This document shows positions 8,254 to 17,615 of a stretch of DNA of 64,000 bases, in pieces. The position numbers and the translations under genes are program-made. Numbering within the stretch: position 1 is the stretch's first letter; every line of letters starts with the position of its first letter. The DNA is from Microvirga lupini (GTDB taxonomy: Bacteria > Pseudomonadota > Alphaproteobacteria > Rhizobiales > Beijerinckiaceae): assembly GCF_014191055.1 (NCBI RefSeq), contig NZ_JACHWB010000002.1:865612-929611 (forward strand), given 5' to 3'. The notes below the pieces were generated by a model. That model was given only the letters and a program-made list of their open reading frames with translations, did no database searches and was not told where the DNA came from.

Positions 8254-9456
8254 TTACGCCACGAGCCGCGGCAGAGCCTCGCTGATGCGGCGAACCGCCT
8301 CTTCCACGTCCTCGGGCTTGCGCAGGTAGCACAGGCGCAGATAGCCCTCGCCCGCCTCGCCGAAGGCGGAGCCCGGCGCGAGACCGACATTGGCCTCGTC
8401 GATGAGGCGGAAGGCAATGTCCTTCGAGCTGGTCGCCCCTTTGATCTTCAGGAAGGCATAGAAGGCGCCGCTCGGCGGCGGCAACTCGACGAGACCAGTC
8501 TCAGAAAGCCTCCCGACGATCTCCCGCCCCTGGCGGGCGCGGACGATCTGATCGGCCAGGAAGCTTTCTCCCTGCTCGATGGCCGCCACGCCGGCACGCT
8601 GAACGAAGACCGGCGTTCCCGAGGTCTGATACTGCACGAGATTCTCGATCACCTGCCCCAGTGCAGGCGAGGCTTCAAGCCAGCCGAGCCGCCAGCCGGT
8701 CATAGCCCAGTTCTTGGAGAATGTCTGGACAAAGAGGATCTTGTCCTCCGGCTCCATCACATCGCGGAACGAAGGCGTGCGTCCGTCGATGGTGAGCGCA
8801 GGATCATGAATGAAGCGGCTGTAGATCTCGTCCGCCACGATCCAGAGGCCGTGACGGCGGGCGAGATCGAGCGCGGTACGAAGATCGGCATGGCTTGCCA
8901 CCCAGCCTGTCGGGTTCGACGGCGAATTAATGACGAGCACGCGGGTGCGCGGTGTGATCGCTTTTTCGAGGCGCTCGAAATCGAGGTGAAAGCCTTTGTC
9001 ATCGATCGTCATCGGCACCGGCACAGGGCGTGCGCCCGCGATGGTGATGGCGCCAGCGAAATTCGGCCATGCGGGCGTCGGGATCAGCACCTCGTCGCCG
9101 TTGCCCGCGAGCATGCGGAAGGCAAGCTGCATGGCCGGCATGCCGCCGGAGGTGACGAAGAAGCGCTCGGGATCGAAAGCCTTGCGGTAGACCTGCTCGT
9201 GGTAGCGGGCAATCGCCTGGCGCAGTTCGGGGATGCCGCGCTGATAGGTGTAGAAGGTCTCGCCCTTCGCGAGCGACTGCGCCGCCGCCTCGCAGATGAA
9301 GGATGGCGTCGGCAGATCACCCTCGCCCACCCAGAGCGGAATGATGCCGGGCTTCAGCCGGCCATAGCTGAACACGTCGACGATGCCGCTGGTCGGCGCC
9401 TGCTCGGCCTCGGGCCGCAGGTTGAGAACGGACGGAATCGAAACAGACGCATTCAT
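8254..9456 (-). CDS. pyridoxal phosphate-dependent class I/II aminotransferase
   Basis: The 400-residue product shows the fold-type I aminotransferase signatures: VINSPSNPTGW, the aspartate-tyrosine stretch IVADEIYSRFI that binds the cofactor, and the Schiff-base lysine in FVQTFSKNWAMTGWRLGW. Family members transfer amino groups between amino acids and 2-oxo acids in the cytoplasm. It stands between the AbrB-type gene, on the same strand about 100 bases downstream, and mscL upstream. No neighbouring pathway fixes the substrate. Confidence 0.93.
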   Translation of the reverse strand: MNASVSIPSVLNLRPEAEQAPTSGIVDVFSYGRLKPGIIPLWVGEGDLPTPSFICEAAAQSLAKGETFYTYQRGIPELRQAIARYHEQVYRKAFDPERFFVTSGGMPAMQLAFRMLAGNGDEVLIPTPAWPNFAGAITIAGARPVPVPMTIDDKGFHLDFERLEKAITPRTRVLVINSPSNPTGWVASHADLRTALDLARRHGLWIVADEIYSRFIHDPALTIDGRTPSFRDVMEPEDKILFVQTFSKNWAMTGWRLGWLEASPALGQVIENLVQYQTSGTPVFVQRAGVAAIEQGESFLADQIVRARQGREIVGRLSETGLVELPPPSGAFYAFLKIKGATSSKDIAFRLIDEANVGLAPGSAFGEAGEGYLRLCYLRKPEDVEEAVRRISEALPRLVA

Positions 9457-9569
9457 GGGAAATTCCTTGAGAAGCCGGCGAACAGGGATGGCCCGTCCGG
9501 CCTCTCAAGGCAAGCGCCGAGTGCGTCGCATGACAAAAGACGAAGGGTCTGATCGAAACCGGTGATGAT

Positions 9570-10004
9570 TCAGAGCGTCCGGCCCGTCTTCAGGAGGTCG
9601 CGGATTTCCGTCAGCAGCTTCACATCGGCAGGGATTTCGGCCGGCTTGTCGGCCGTGCCGGTCTTGGCGTCCTCTGTGCGGCGCATGCGGTTCATGCCCT
9701 TGACCAGAAGGAACAGGATCCAGGCGATGATGATGAAGTTGATGGTAACCGTGATGAAGTTGCCCCAGCCGAGCACGGCGCCCTGCTTCTTGGCCTCTTC
9801 AAGCGATCCCGCCGTAACGTTGCCCGAAAGGGCCGTGAAGTAGTTCGAGAAGTCGAGGCCGCCCGTCACGGCCCCTATGATGGGCATGAAGATGTCGCCG
9901 ACGAGGGAATCCACGATCCTCCCGAAAGCGACACCGATGATGATGCCGATGGCGAGATCGACCACGTTGCCGCGAAGCGCAAACTGCTTGAACTCATTCC
10001 ACAT
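9570..10004 (-). CDS. mscL: large-conductance mechanosensitive channel MscL
   Basis: The 144-residue protein begins [18 protein letters not shown], the highly conserved amphipathic N-terminus and pore-lining first helix of MscL, and continues with a second membrane helix ([20 protein letters not shown]) and a charged C-terminal bundle. ATG 10004 is chosen because AGGAGG stands six bases upstream; a longer frame to 10031 is open but lacks a site. MscL forms a homopentameric pore in the inner membrane that opens under hypo-osmotic stress. Confidence 0.97.
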   Translation of the reverse strand: MWNEFKQFALRGNVVDLAIGIIIGVAFGRIVDSLVGDIFMPIIGAVTGGLDFSNYFTALSGNVTAGSLEEAKKQGAVLGWGNFITVTINFIIIAWILFLLVKGMNRMRRTEDAKTGTADKPAEIPADVKLLTEIRDLLKTGRTL

Positions 10005-10060
10005 GGCGGGCCTCCTGTTGCTTGCTCTCAAGCTTCAGGCTGCCCGATTCAGGAATTTCG

Positions 10061-10588
10061 TCAAGCGGTTCGACTGGCAAGGAGGCCTTGGAGGTCCAGG
10101 CGCTCGGTGACCATGGCGAGCTCGCCGTTGGCCGTTCGCGGCCATTGATCCTCGGGACGATCGACATAGAGCTCGATACCGTTGCCGTCGGGATCGCTCA
10201 GGTAAAGCGCCTCGCTCACTCCGTGATCGCTTGCGCCCTGAAGCGGAATATTGGCTTGGACCAGCCTGTAGAGCGCATCGGCGAGAGCCGCCCGGGTCGG
10301 GTAGAGGATCGCCACATGATAGAGCCCCGTGGTGCCGGGAGGCGGCGGGGAGCCGCCCTTGCTCTCCCATGTGTTCAGCCCGATGTGGTGATGGTAGCCG
10401 CCGGCCGACACGAAGGCGGCCTGCGTGCCGTAGCGCTGGATCAGCTCGAAGCCGAGCACACCGCAATAGAAGGCAAGCGCGCGATCAAGATCGGCTACCT
10501 TCAGGTGGACATGGCCGATCCTGACGCCGGGATCAATGGGTCGTGCCGCTGGCTTACCAGAAGCGTCGTGGGATATGGGCTTGATCAT
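10061..10588 (-). CDS. VOC family protein (glyoxalase/catechol dioxygenase-like)
   Basis: The 175-residue product contains two vicinal oxygen chelate half-modules: IGHVHLKVADLDRALAFY starts the first and GLYHVAILYPTRAALADAL the second. YHHHIGLNTW and the late glutamate in DPDGNGIELY are likely metal ligands. The second half is typical of catechol-2,3-dioxygenase-like proteins. The gene begins 11 bases after the DoxX gene stop on the same strand, so the two form an operon facing a LysR regulator. VOC-DoxX pairs often deal with electrophiles or aromatic compounds, but the substrate is unknown. The frame remains open upstream through the DoxX gene, which is coincidental. Confidence 0.88.
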   Translation of the reverse strand: MIKPISHDASGKPAARPIDPGVRIGHVHLKVADLDRALAFYCGVLGFELIQRYGTQAAFVSAGGYHHHIGLNTWESKGGSPPPPGTTGLYHVAILYPTRAALADALYRLVQANIPLQGASDHGVSEALYLSDPDGNGIELYVDRPEDQWPRTANGELAMVTERLDLQGLLASRTA

Positions 10589-10599
10589 CGGAACCGACC

Positions 10600-11034
10600 T
10601 CAGGCTGAACGTGCGTGGAGCACAGGGGCAGTCCTGGCCGATCCGGTCCGCACCGCAAGGGCGCCATCGCCCAGAAGGGCCTGAGCCACGAGAGCTGCGA
10701 TCCAGAACGCCAGGTATTCCCAACCGCCATTCGGGTTGTTGAAGAAGAACCCGGCCGGGCCATGCACGAACACGATGGCGCCGAGCAGAATTGGAATCAG
10801 GGCGAGCGACACCCAGCGGGTGAAGAAGCCGAGGATGAGGGCAATGCCGCCGAGAGTCTCGGCCGCGATGGTCAGGTAGGCCAAAGCCGGCGGCAGGCCA
10901 AGGCTGCCGAAGAACTGAGCGGCACCCGCAGGCGTGAAGACGAAGACCTTCAGGCCGGCATGGGCCAGGAACAGGACGCCTAGAGTGATGCGCAGAATCA
11001 GGGCGGCATAGGGAGCAGTGCGGGTGTCGATCAT
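10600..11034 (-). CDS. DoxX family membrane protein
   Basis: This is a 144-residue protein with four predicted membrane helices, beginning near ALILRITLGVLFLAHAGLK and including TIAAETLGGIALILGFFTRW, the typical DoxX family pattern. DoxX-like proteins are inner-membrane proteins linked with thiol, quinone or aromatic stress metabolism. It is the first gene of the two-gene operon with the VOC protein, and lies 101 bases from the divergent LysR gene. Confidence 0.88.
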   Translation of the reverse strand: MIDTRTAPYAALILRITLGVLFLAHAGLKVFVFTPAGAAQFFGSLGLPPALAYLTIAAETLGGIALILGFFTRWVSLALIPILLGAIVFVHGPAGFFFNNPNGGWEYLAFWIAALVAQALLGDGALAVRTGSARTAPVLHARSA

Positions 11035-11060
11035 CGGAATGTCTCCAGAATGGAACCTTC

Positions 11061-11120
11061 ATATGATCTCAAACCACTGATAAGATAATAAGCGCCTTGG
11101 AATATGATCTCACACTCATA
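11061..11120. promoter_or_regulatory. candidate LysR-type operator in the doxX-lysR intergenic region
   Basis: ATATGATCTCA occurs twice, at 11061-11071 and 11102-11112, 41 bases apart (about four helical turns). The second copy is part of the inverted repeat TATGA-N8-TCATA (11103-11120). This spacing and the T-N11-A-like form agree with tandem recognition and activation sites of LysR-type regulators between divergent genes. The site is inferred from sequence only. Confidence 0.5.
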
Positions 11121-11135
11121 GAGTGAAATATCCTT

Positions 11136-12050
11136 ATGCTCGACCGTGTCACAAGCATGCAGGTCTTCGTTCGTGTCGCAGCTCTCGGCAGCTTCTCGGC
11201 GGCAGCACGAATGCTTGATCTCTCCCAGACCATGGTGACGAAGCACGTGGCCGCTCTCGAAGACAGGCTCGGGGTCAAGCTGCTGCATCGCTCCACCCGC
11301 AAACTGGTGCTGACCGAGGGCGGACGGACATATCTGGCCGCCTGCGAGCGCATCCTGGCCGAGATCGAGGAGGCGGAGGCCTCCGCCAGCCTCGACCGGA
11401 TCGAGCCGCGCGGGACCTTGCGGCTCAACGTGCCCCTTACCTTCGGCTTTCGCCACATTGCCCCCGCGCTGCCGGAATTCGCCCGTCTTCACCCGGCCGT
11501 CTCCTTCGATCTCGGCCTCGCCGACCGCTACGTGGATCTCATCGAGGAGGGGTGGGACCTGGCGATCCGGATCGGACGGCTGAAGGATTCGAGCCTCGTC
11601 GCCCGGCGCCTCGCCCCATGCCGCACCGTGGTCTGCGCCGCTCCCTCCTACCTGAAGCAGCATGGAACGCCGGAAAAGCTCGACGATCTCGCCCAGCACA
11701 ACTGCCTCGGCTACACCCTGCCCAGCGCCATCGGGGCGAACCGCTGGACCTTCGGCCAGGATGGCGAGACGGTCGTGCCGGTGCAGGGCAATCTGCGGGC
11801 CAATAACGGCGATGCCCTGCTCGCTGCAGCCGTTGCCGGACAGGGGCTGATATACCAACCCACCTTCATCGTGGGAGATTGCCTGCGCGACGGCAGGCTC
11901 GTGCGGGTGCTCGGCGGCTACCCGACCTATCAGCCCGGCATCCATGCCGTCCTGCCCTCCGGCCGTCAGGCGCCCGCCAAGGTACGCGCCTTCATGGCGT
12001 TCCTGGCACAGCGCTTTGCGCCGGAGCCCGATTGGGACCGCGGTCTATGA
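11136..12050 (+). CDS. LysR family transcriptional regulator
   Basis: The 304-residue protein opens with a LysR winged helix (MLDRVTSMQVFVRVAALG, then SFSAAARMLDLSQTMVTKHV) and continues with a periplasmic-binding-protein-like effector domain from about residue 90 (RGTLRLNVPLTFGFRH). The lead MDRxxxMxxFVxV type resembles the AaeR/DsdC-like cluster often paired with oxidoreductases. It is divergent from the DoxX-VOC operon and probably regulates it. The effector is not evident. Confidence 0.94.
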   Translation: MLDRVTSMQVFVRVAALGSFSAAARMLDLSQTMVTKHVAALEDRLGVKLLHRSTRKLVLTEGGRTYLAACERILAEIEEAEASASLDRIEPRGTLRLNVPLTFGFRHIAPALPEFARLHPAVSFDLGLADRYVDLIEEGWDLAIRIGRLKDSSLVARRLAPCRTVVCAAPSYLKQHGTPEKLDDLAQHNCLGYTLPSAIGANRWTFGQDGETVVPVQGNLRANNGDALLAAAVAGQGLIYQPTFIVGDCLRDGRLVRVLGGYPTYQPGIHAVLPSGRQAPAKVRAFMAFLAQRFAPEPDWDRGL

Positions 12051-12122
12051 CCGGGTAGCGGTGGTCTTCGCATCCTTTACCGGCTAAAGCTAATCCACGT
12101 CTGTTTTCGAGGGTTCACGCCT

Positions 12123-15100
12123 ATGGTTGCCACCTGGGCCGTCGTGTTGTCGGCACTGGTCTATCTCTGCTTCCTGTTCACCGTGGCCTATTGGGGCGAC
12201 AACTGGGGGCGGCGCTTCGTTCAGGGACCGGCTCGATCCACGATCGCGGCTCTTGCACTGGCCGTCTACTGCACCTCCTGGACCTTCTTCGGATCGGTCG
12301 GGCTTGCCAGCCATTCGGGCTTCGATTTTCTCGCCATCTATATCGGTCCGGTCCTGGTGATCGGCTTAGGGTTCCCACTGGTCGCCCGGGTGGTGCGGGT
12401 GGCGAAGACCCAGAACATCTCCTCCATCGCCGACTTCGTCGCTGCCCGCTACGGCAAGAGCGAAAGAGTGGCGGCCCTCGTCAGCCTCATCGCTCTCATC
12501 GGCTCGGTTCCCTACATCGCCCTGCAGCTCAAGGCGGTCTCATCGTCGCTCGACGTGTTCCTGACGGCAGCGAACGGCGCATCCCTGACCCAGTTGCCGT
12601 TCCTCGGCGATTTGGCTCTCGTCGTCGCTCTCGTCCTGGCGGGCTTCGCCGTCGCCTTCGGGACGCGTCACACGGATGCGACCGCCCATCAGAACGGACT
12701 TCTCCTTGCCATCTCCATCGAGTCGCTGGTGAAGCTGATCGCCTTCCTGATTGTCGGCGGCTACATCACCTTCGTAATGTTCGGCGGCTATGACGACATC
12801 GTCCAGCGGCTCAACGCGCAGGGCACCACCTCCGCCCTGATGGAGCGGACATCGGGCTTCGGCAGCTACATCACGCTGATCCTGCTCTCGACCTGCGCCA
12901 CCCTTCTGCTGCCGCGCCAGTTCCATGTCACCGTGGTGGAGAACCACGACATCGCGGACCTGAAGCGTGCGGCCTGGCTGTTTCCGCTCTACCTCGTCCT
13001 CATCAATCTTTTCGTCGTGCCCATCGCCCTGGCAGGCCTCGCGGCATTCCCGGAGGGCGCCATCGACCGCGACATGACCCTGCTGGCGCTGCCGCTGTCG
13101 GACAAGGCCGGGACGCTGGCGGTGATCGCGTTCCTCGGCGGCTTCTCGGCAGCGACCGCCATGGTGATCGTCGATTCCGTCGCCGTGGCGGTGATGATCT
13201 CGAACCACCTCGTCATGCCCATCGTGCTGCGGCGGCGCGCCTTCTCAGGCATCGATCCCGGCGGCTTCGTGATCGGCGTGAGGCGGATCTCCATCGTTCT
13301 CGTCATCCTGCTGGGCTATGCGTATTACCGCGCCTCTGGGGAAGCGGCGCTCGCGGCGATCGGGCTTCTGTCCTTTGCCGCCATCGCCCAGGTTGCGCCG
13401 GCCTTCATCGGCGGCCTGATCTGGTCGCGCGGCACGGCGCTCGGCGCCAGCGTCGGGCTCGTGGTCGGCTTCATCACCTGGGCCTACACGCTCCTTCTGC
13501 CGAGCCTCGTCTGGGACGGCGTGTTCTGGTCGGATGTGGTTGTGACCGGCCCCTTCGGTATCACGGCTTTGAAGCCGACATCGCTCTTCGGAGTCGATCT
13601 GCCCCAGCTGACCCATGGCGTCATCTGGAGCCTGACACTGAACATCCTGTGCTATATCGGCTTCTCCCTGTGGCGGCCGGTGACGGCCATGGAGCAGATC
13701 CAGGCCAACGTCTTCCTCGGCGAGGCCGCTGCTTCCGCGACGCCGAGCTTCCGCCTGTTTCGCGCCAGCGTGAGCGTCGGCGAGCTGCGGGCTACCGTCG
13801 CCCGATATCTCGGCGAGGAGCGGACGGTCCGGTCCTTTGAAGGGTTCGCTCACAGCCGCGGACAAAATCTGGACACGCGTGCCGAGGCGGACATCCATCT
13901 CCTGCGCTATGCGGAGCACCTGCTGGCGTCGGCCATCGGCACCGCATCCTCCCGCTTGGCCCTGTCGCTGCTGCTGCGCCGCCGCACCGTCTCCACGGAA
14001 GCCGCCCTCAAGCTGCTCGACGATGCCTCGGCGGCGATCCAGCACAGTCGAGATCTTCTCCAGCACGCCCTCAATTACGCCAAGCAGGGCATTACGGTGA
14101 TCGACAGCGACCTGCGGCTGCTCGCCTGGAACCAGGCCTTCCTCGACCTTTACGACATGCCGCCCAACTTCGTGCAGGTGGGAATCGGCATGGAGCAGAT
14201 CGTCCGCTACAACGCCTCGCGCGGTTCCTATGGGCCCGGCAAGATCGAGGATCTCGTGGAGGCCCGCCTCCACTCATTCCGGCACGATGTGGAGCCGGTG
14301 CGCCTCAGGCTCTATCCTTCCGGCAAGGTGATCGAGATCCGCTCGAACCTTCTGCCTGACGGCGGCCATGTGACCACCTATACGGATGTGACCGAAACCG
14401 TTCTCGCCGAAGAAGCGAGCCGCCGCGCCAACGAGACCCTGGAGCAGCGGGTGCGCGAGCGAACCGAGGAGCTCACGCGCCTCAACGAAGCGCTCAGGAA
14501 CGCCAAGGCGGAGGCCGATGAGGCCAACATCTCGAAGACGCGCTTCCTCGCCGCCGCCTCGCACGACATCCTGCAGCCACTCAATGCGGCGCGCCTCTAC
14601 GCCACGTCGCTCGTGGAGCGGGATCGCGAGGCAGGCGACGTGACGCTGGCCGAGAACATCGACGCGTCGCTTGACGCCGTCGAGGAAATCCTCACGGCCA
14701 TCCTCGATATCTCGCGCCTCGATACGGGCGCCATGAAGCCGCAATGGTCGAGCTTCCGCATCGACGAATTGTTCCGCCAACTGCAGCGCGAATTCGAGCC
14801 GGTGGCCAAGGCCAAGAACCTCAAGCTCACCTTCGTCCCCTCCTCTCTGACGGTGCGCTCGGACCGACGGCTCATGCGTCGCCTTCTGCAGAACCTGATC
14901 TCCAACGCGATCAAGTACACGCCCTCGGGACGCGTGCTCGTCGGCGGGCGCAGGCGCGCCGGGAATCTCGTTCTCGAGGTGTGGGACACCGGCCTTGGGA
15001 TCCCGGCTTCCAAGCAGCGGGTCGTCTTCCGCGAGTTCCAGCGCCTGGATCAGGGAATGAAGGTCGCGCGGGGTTTAGGCCTCGGCCTCTCCATCGTCGA

Positions 15101-15632
15101 GCGCATCGGCCGCGTGCTCAAGCACCCGATCACGCTGAACTCCGAGGTCGGGCACGGCTCGGTGTTCCGGGTCGAGTTGCCGGTGGTCGCGGCTCTTCCG
15201 GCCAGCGCCGCAGCGCCTGAGCCGCCGAAGGCTCCAGCCACCGTGCTGTCGGGCCTGCGCGTGCTCGTCATCGACAACGAGCCCGCCATCCTGGAAGGCA
15301 TGCGACTTCTGCTGACGGGATGGGGCTGCGAGGTTTGGACGGGTTCGGATCTTGAGACGGCCCAGCAGGCCCTGCGCGCGAACAGGGCGCTGCCCGAAGT
15401 CATCATCGCCGATTATCACCTTGACGACACGGATGGCCTTGAGCTCATCAAGGCCCTGCGCTGGAAGACGCAGGTCGACACACCCGCCGTTCTCGTGACA
15501 GCCGACCGCACGCCCGCCGTGCGCGAGGCCGCTGCCGCGATGAACATCCACGTTCTCAACAAGCCGCTGAAGCCCGCGGCTTTCCGGGCGCTGCTGACGC
15601 AGTGGCGGGCAACGAAGGTGGCGGCAGAGTAA
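12123..15632 (+). CDS. NahK/ErcS-type hybrid sensor histidine kinase with sodium:solute symporter domain
   Basis: This is a 1169-residue membrane sensor. Residues 1 to about 510 form a sodium:solute symporter (SLC5-like) module of roughly 13 helices. A PAS domain follows (about 645-760, ITVIDSDLRLLAWNQAF), then a short coil, a dimerisation/phosphoacceptor domain with histidine in ASHDILQPLNAARLY (about residue 812), an ATPase domain (NLISNAIKYTPSG; WDTGLGIP; GLGLGLSIVERI), and a C-terminal receiver with the phospho-accepting aspartate in EVIIADYHLDDTDG. The layout matches CbrA- and NahK/ErcS-type kinases that sense carbon or alcohol substrates. No receiver-DNA-binding protein lies adjacent; a LuxR-type response regulator at 40533 is a possible but unproven partner. 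Confidence 0.93.
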   Translation: MVATWAVVLSALVYLCFLFTVAYWGDNWGRRFVQGPARSTIAALALAVYCTSWTFFGSVGLASHSGFDFLAIYIGPVLVIGLGFPLVARVVRVAKTQNISSIADFVAARYGKSERVAALVSLIALIGSVPYIALQLKAVSSSLDVFLTAANGASLTQLPFLGDLALVVALVLAGFAVAFGTRHTDATAHQNGLLLAISIESLVKLIAFLIVGGYITFVMFGGYDDIVQRLNAQGTTSALMERTSGFGSYITLILLSTCATLLLPRQFHVTVVENHDIADLKRAAWLFPLYLVLINLFVVPIALAGLAAFPEGAIDRDMTLLALPLSDKAGTLAVIAFLGGFSAATAMVIVDSVAVAVMISNHLVMPIVLRRRAFSGIDPGGFVIGVRRISIVLVILLGYAYYRASGEAALAAIGLLSFAAIAQVAPAFIGGLIWSRGTALGASVGLVVGFITWAYTLLLPSLVWDGVFWSDVVVTGPFGITALKPTSLFGVDLPQLTHGVIWSLTLNILCYIGFSLWRPVTAMEQIQANVFLGEAAASATPSFRLFRASVSVGELRATVARYLGEERTVRSFEGFAHSRGQNLDTRAEADIHLLRYAEHLLASAIGTASSRLALSLLLRRRTVSTEAALKLLDDASAAIQHSRDLLQHALNYAKQGITVIDSDLRLLAWNQAFLDLYDMPPNFVQVGIGMEQIVRYNASRGSYGPGKIEDLVEARLHSFRHDVEPVRLRLYPSGKVIEIRSNLLPDGGHVTTYTDVTETVLAEEASRRANETLEQRVRERTEELTRLNEALRNAKAEADEANISKTRFLAAASHDILQPLNAARLYATSLVERDREAGDVTLAENIDASLDAVEEILTAILDISRLDTGAMKPQWSSFRIDELFRQLQREFEPVAKAKNLKLTFVPSSLTVRSDRRLMRRLLQNLISNAIKYTPSGRVLVGGRRRAGNLVLEVWDTGLGIPASKQRVVFREFQRLDQGMKVARGLGLGLSIVERIGRVLKHPITLNSEVGHGSVFRVELPVVAALPASAAAPEPPKAPATVLSGLRVLVIDNEPAILEGMRLLLTGWGCEVWTGSDLETAQQALRANRALPEVIIADYHLDDTDGLELIKALRWKTQVDTPAVLVTADRTPAVREAAAAMNIHVLNKPLKPAAFRALLTQWRATKVAAE

Positions 15633-15645
15633 AGACAGGCTCCTT

Positions 15646-15676
15646 CGTCATGGCCGGAACAAGTCCGGCCATGACG
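15646..15676. terminator. 12-bp perfect inverted repeat between convergent genes
   Basis: CGTCATGGCCGG at 15646-15657 pairs perfectly with CCGGCCATGACG at 15665-15676 around a seven-base loop. It lies between the kinase stop and the end of the convergent racemase gene. No T-tract follows. The core resembles the ends of GTCATGGCCGG-type intergenic palindromes, so it may be a repeat remnant serving as a bidirectional stop. Confidence 0.5.
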
Positions 15677-15682
15677 GGCGTA

Positions 15683-16381
15683 TCACGCAGCCTTCAGCGC
15701 CCAATCCACCGCCGCCACGGCGTGGATCGTCGTCGTATCGAACAGCGGCACCGCGCTGTCCTCATCCTTCACCAGCAGCATGATCTCGGTGCAGCCGAGA
15801 ATGATACATTGCGCGCCGCGCTCGATCAGGCGGGCGATGATGGCGCGATAGGCCCGGCGGGACTCCGGCCTGACCTGCCCGAGCACGAGCTCCTTGTAGA
15901 TGATCTCATGGACGATCCGGCGGTCGTCCTCGTCCGGTACCAGAACGTCGAGGCCGTGGCGCTGCTGAAGCCGGCCCTTGTAGAAATCCTGCTCCATCGT
16001 GAAGGCGGTGCCGAGCAGGCCGACCCGCTCGAAGCCTGAAGCCTTGATCCTCTCCGCCGTCGGATCGGCGATGTGAAGAAGCGGGATGCCGACATTGGAG
16101 GAGATCGCATCGGTCAAACGGTGCATGGTGTTGGTGCAGAGCACGATGACATCGGCTCCGCCGCGCTCCAGCCGAAACGCGGCTTCCTTCATCATATCGG
16201 CGAGCCGCTCCCAGTCACCATCGTGCTGCAGCTGTTTGATCCCTTCGAAATCGAAGGAATACATCAGGCATTGCGCCGAATGCACGCCGCCGAGGCGACG
16301 GTTCGCCTCCTGATTGATGATGCGGTAATACTCGGCCGAGCTTTCCCAGCTCATGCCGCCGATGAGACCGATCGTCTTCAT
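15683..16381 (-). CDS. aspartate/glutamate racemase family protein
   Basis: The 232-residue protein starts MKTIGLIGGMSWESSAEYY and has the two catalytic cysteines expected for the Asp/Glu racemase superfamily, in VIVLCTNTMH and IILGCTEIMLL. Members interconvert D- and L-aspartate or related amino acids without a cofactor. It ends near the convergent kinase gene and lies nine bases downstream of the 2-hydroxychromene-2-carboxylate isomerase-like gene on the same strand, so the two may be co-transcribed. The amino acid specificity cannot be read from the sequence. Confidence 0.92.
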   Translation of the reverse strand: MKTIGLIGGMSWESSAEYYRIINQEANRRLGGVHSAQCLMYSFDFEGIKQLQHDGDWERLADMMKEAAFRLERGGADVIVLCTNTMHRLTDAISSNVGIPLLHIADPTAERIKASGFERVGLLGTAFTMEQDFYKGRLQQRHGLDVLVPDEDDRRIVHEIIYKELVLGQVRPESRRAYRAIIARLIERGAQCIILGCTEIMLLVKDEDSAVPLFDTTTIHAVAAVDWALKAA

Positions 16382-16390
16382 GGCGAGCCT

Positions 16391-17014
16391 TTACGGATTG
16401 GGCGTATAGGGGGCGCGGCCGCTCGCGAGCGCATCGGCGAGCAGGTCGAGCCGGTCCTGGCCCCAGAATACCTCGCCGTCGAGCACATAGGCCGGGGAAC
16501 CGAAGACATCGCTCGCAACCGCGTTCTCGAGGTTGAGGGCATAGATCGCCTCGGTGGTGCTGCCGGTGGCCACATCCATCAGCGAGGACGAGTCGAGCCC
16601 GGCCTGCTCCGCCAGTTCCGTGAGGACGAGCGGATCGGCGAGATTCCGCTCCTCCTCCCAGACCGCAGCGAAAGCACGGCGCAGGAACGCGTCCGGGCTC
16701 TTGCCGGAAGCATTGATGGCGATCACGAACCTGTCGGCAAGGTTCACGTCGAAGGGCCAGTGCTTCGGGGTGATGTTGAAGGACAATCCCCGCTTCTCGC
16801 GCCAGCGCTGGAGTTCAAGGATCCGGTAGCGCTGACGGGCCGGGTGGCGCTGCGGCAGAGGCAGGCCGCCGGTTTCGGCAAAGACCCGGCCGAGAAAGAC
16901 AGGCTTGTAATTGACCTCGGCCCCATGCCTCTGGACGATGTCCATGAAGGGCACATGGCCGATATAGGCCCAGGGGCTCACGAGGGAGAAGTAATAGTCG
17001 ATGATGCGGGGCAT
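16391..17014 (-). CDS. 2-hydroxychromene-2-carboxylate isomerase family protein (DsbA/kappa GST-like)
   Basis: The 207-residue product begins with the thioredoxin-fold strand YYFSLVSPWAYIGHVPF, where serine occupies the active-site position used by kappa-class GST-like isomerases. It ends with the segment GVFGSPAYVLDGEVFWGQDRL-type motif characteristic of 2-hydroxychromene-2-carboxylate isomerases (here DVFGSPAYVLDGEVF). The founding enzymes use glutathione in naphthalene breakdown, but most members in soil bacteria have no known substrate and no aromatic pathway is next to this one. It precedes the racemase gene by nine bases. Confidence 0.88.
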   Translation of the reverse strand: MPRIIDYYFSLVSPWAYIGHVPFMDIVQRHGAEVNYKPVFLGRVFAETGGLPLPQRHPARQRYRILELQRWREKRGLSFNITPKHWPFDVNLADRFVIAINASGKSPDAFLRRAFAAVWEEERNLADPLVLTELAEQAGLDSSSLMDVATGSTTEAIYALNLENAVASDVFGSPAYVLDGEVFWGQDRLDLLADALASGRAPYTPNP

Positions 17015-17066
17015 AGGTCCGATTCGGAGTTGATGGGCCGGAACGGCGATGCTCCAGCTTGGACCA

Positions 17067-17615
17067 TCAGGCCGCGCTCTTCAACGTCTCTTCTGCCCTG
17101 AGGAAGGCCTCGACTTCGGGAGCCGCCGCCGGCGCCTCTGCCTGAAGGCCGACTTCCGCCAGAAGGCGAGGCATCGACACGAAGCTTCGTTCCTTGCGGT
17201 CATAGAGCCCCGCCCTCACCAGAGAGATGGCGTTGAGGATGGTGCTGCCGTCCTTGGACTGCGAGACCAGCCTGTGCTCCATCACCACATGGGTGGCCGA
17301 CCAGGTGAGGATGCGCGTTTCAAGAGTAAAGGCGCGAAAGGGCCTCAGCTCCCGCCGGAACCGGATCTGCCCCGCGCCGACCACCGGCACCCAGCCGTGT
17401 TTGAGGACGGGCCGCCACAGGCCGGAGCGGATCATCATGTCCGTGTGGCCGAGATCCATGAGCGTCCAGTAACGCCCGTTGTTCATGTGCAGCGACGTGT
17501 CGAGGTCGTGCGGCCAGACCCGGAAGGTGAGGCGCGAGACGTCCCGTAGCGGATCGAGCCTCGGTCGGACGAAAGAAGCGACGATCAGGTGCAGCAGGCG
17601 CAGCCAGAGGTTCAT
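17067..17615 (-). CDS. hotdog-fold thioesterase family protein
   Basis: A protein of 182 residues with the 4-hydroxybenzoyl-CoA thioesterase-like pattern: WPHDLDTSLHMNNGRYWTLMDLG carries the HMNNGRY motif of THEM6/YbgC-type proteins, followed by the strands VGAGQIRFRRELRPF and HVVMEHRLV. Such enzymes hydrolyse acyl-CoA thioesters. Its start overlaps the stop of the DinB-like gene by four bases (ATGA), so the two are probably translated together. The preferred acyl chain is unknown. Confidence 0.85.
   Translation of the reverse strand: MNLWLRLLHLIVASFVRPRLDPLRDVSRLTFRVWPHDLDTSLHMNNGRYWTLMDLGHTDMMIRSGLWRPVLKHGWVPVVGAGQIRFRRELRPFRAFTLETRILTWSATHVVMEHRLVSQSKDGSTILNAISLVRAGLYDRKERSFVSMPRLLAEVGLQAEAPAAAPEVEAFLRAEETLKSAA

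Noticed and set aside
10061..11062. A single 333-codon frame spanning the VOC and DoxX region
   Set aside because: Only the last 175 codons match a family; the first part is out of frame with DoxX and has no domain, so the VOC gene starts at 10588.
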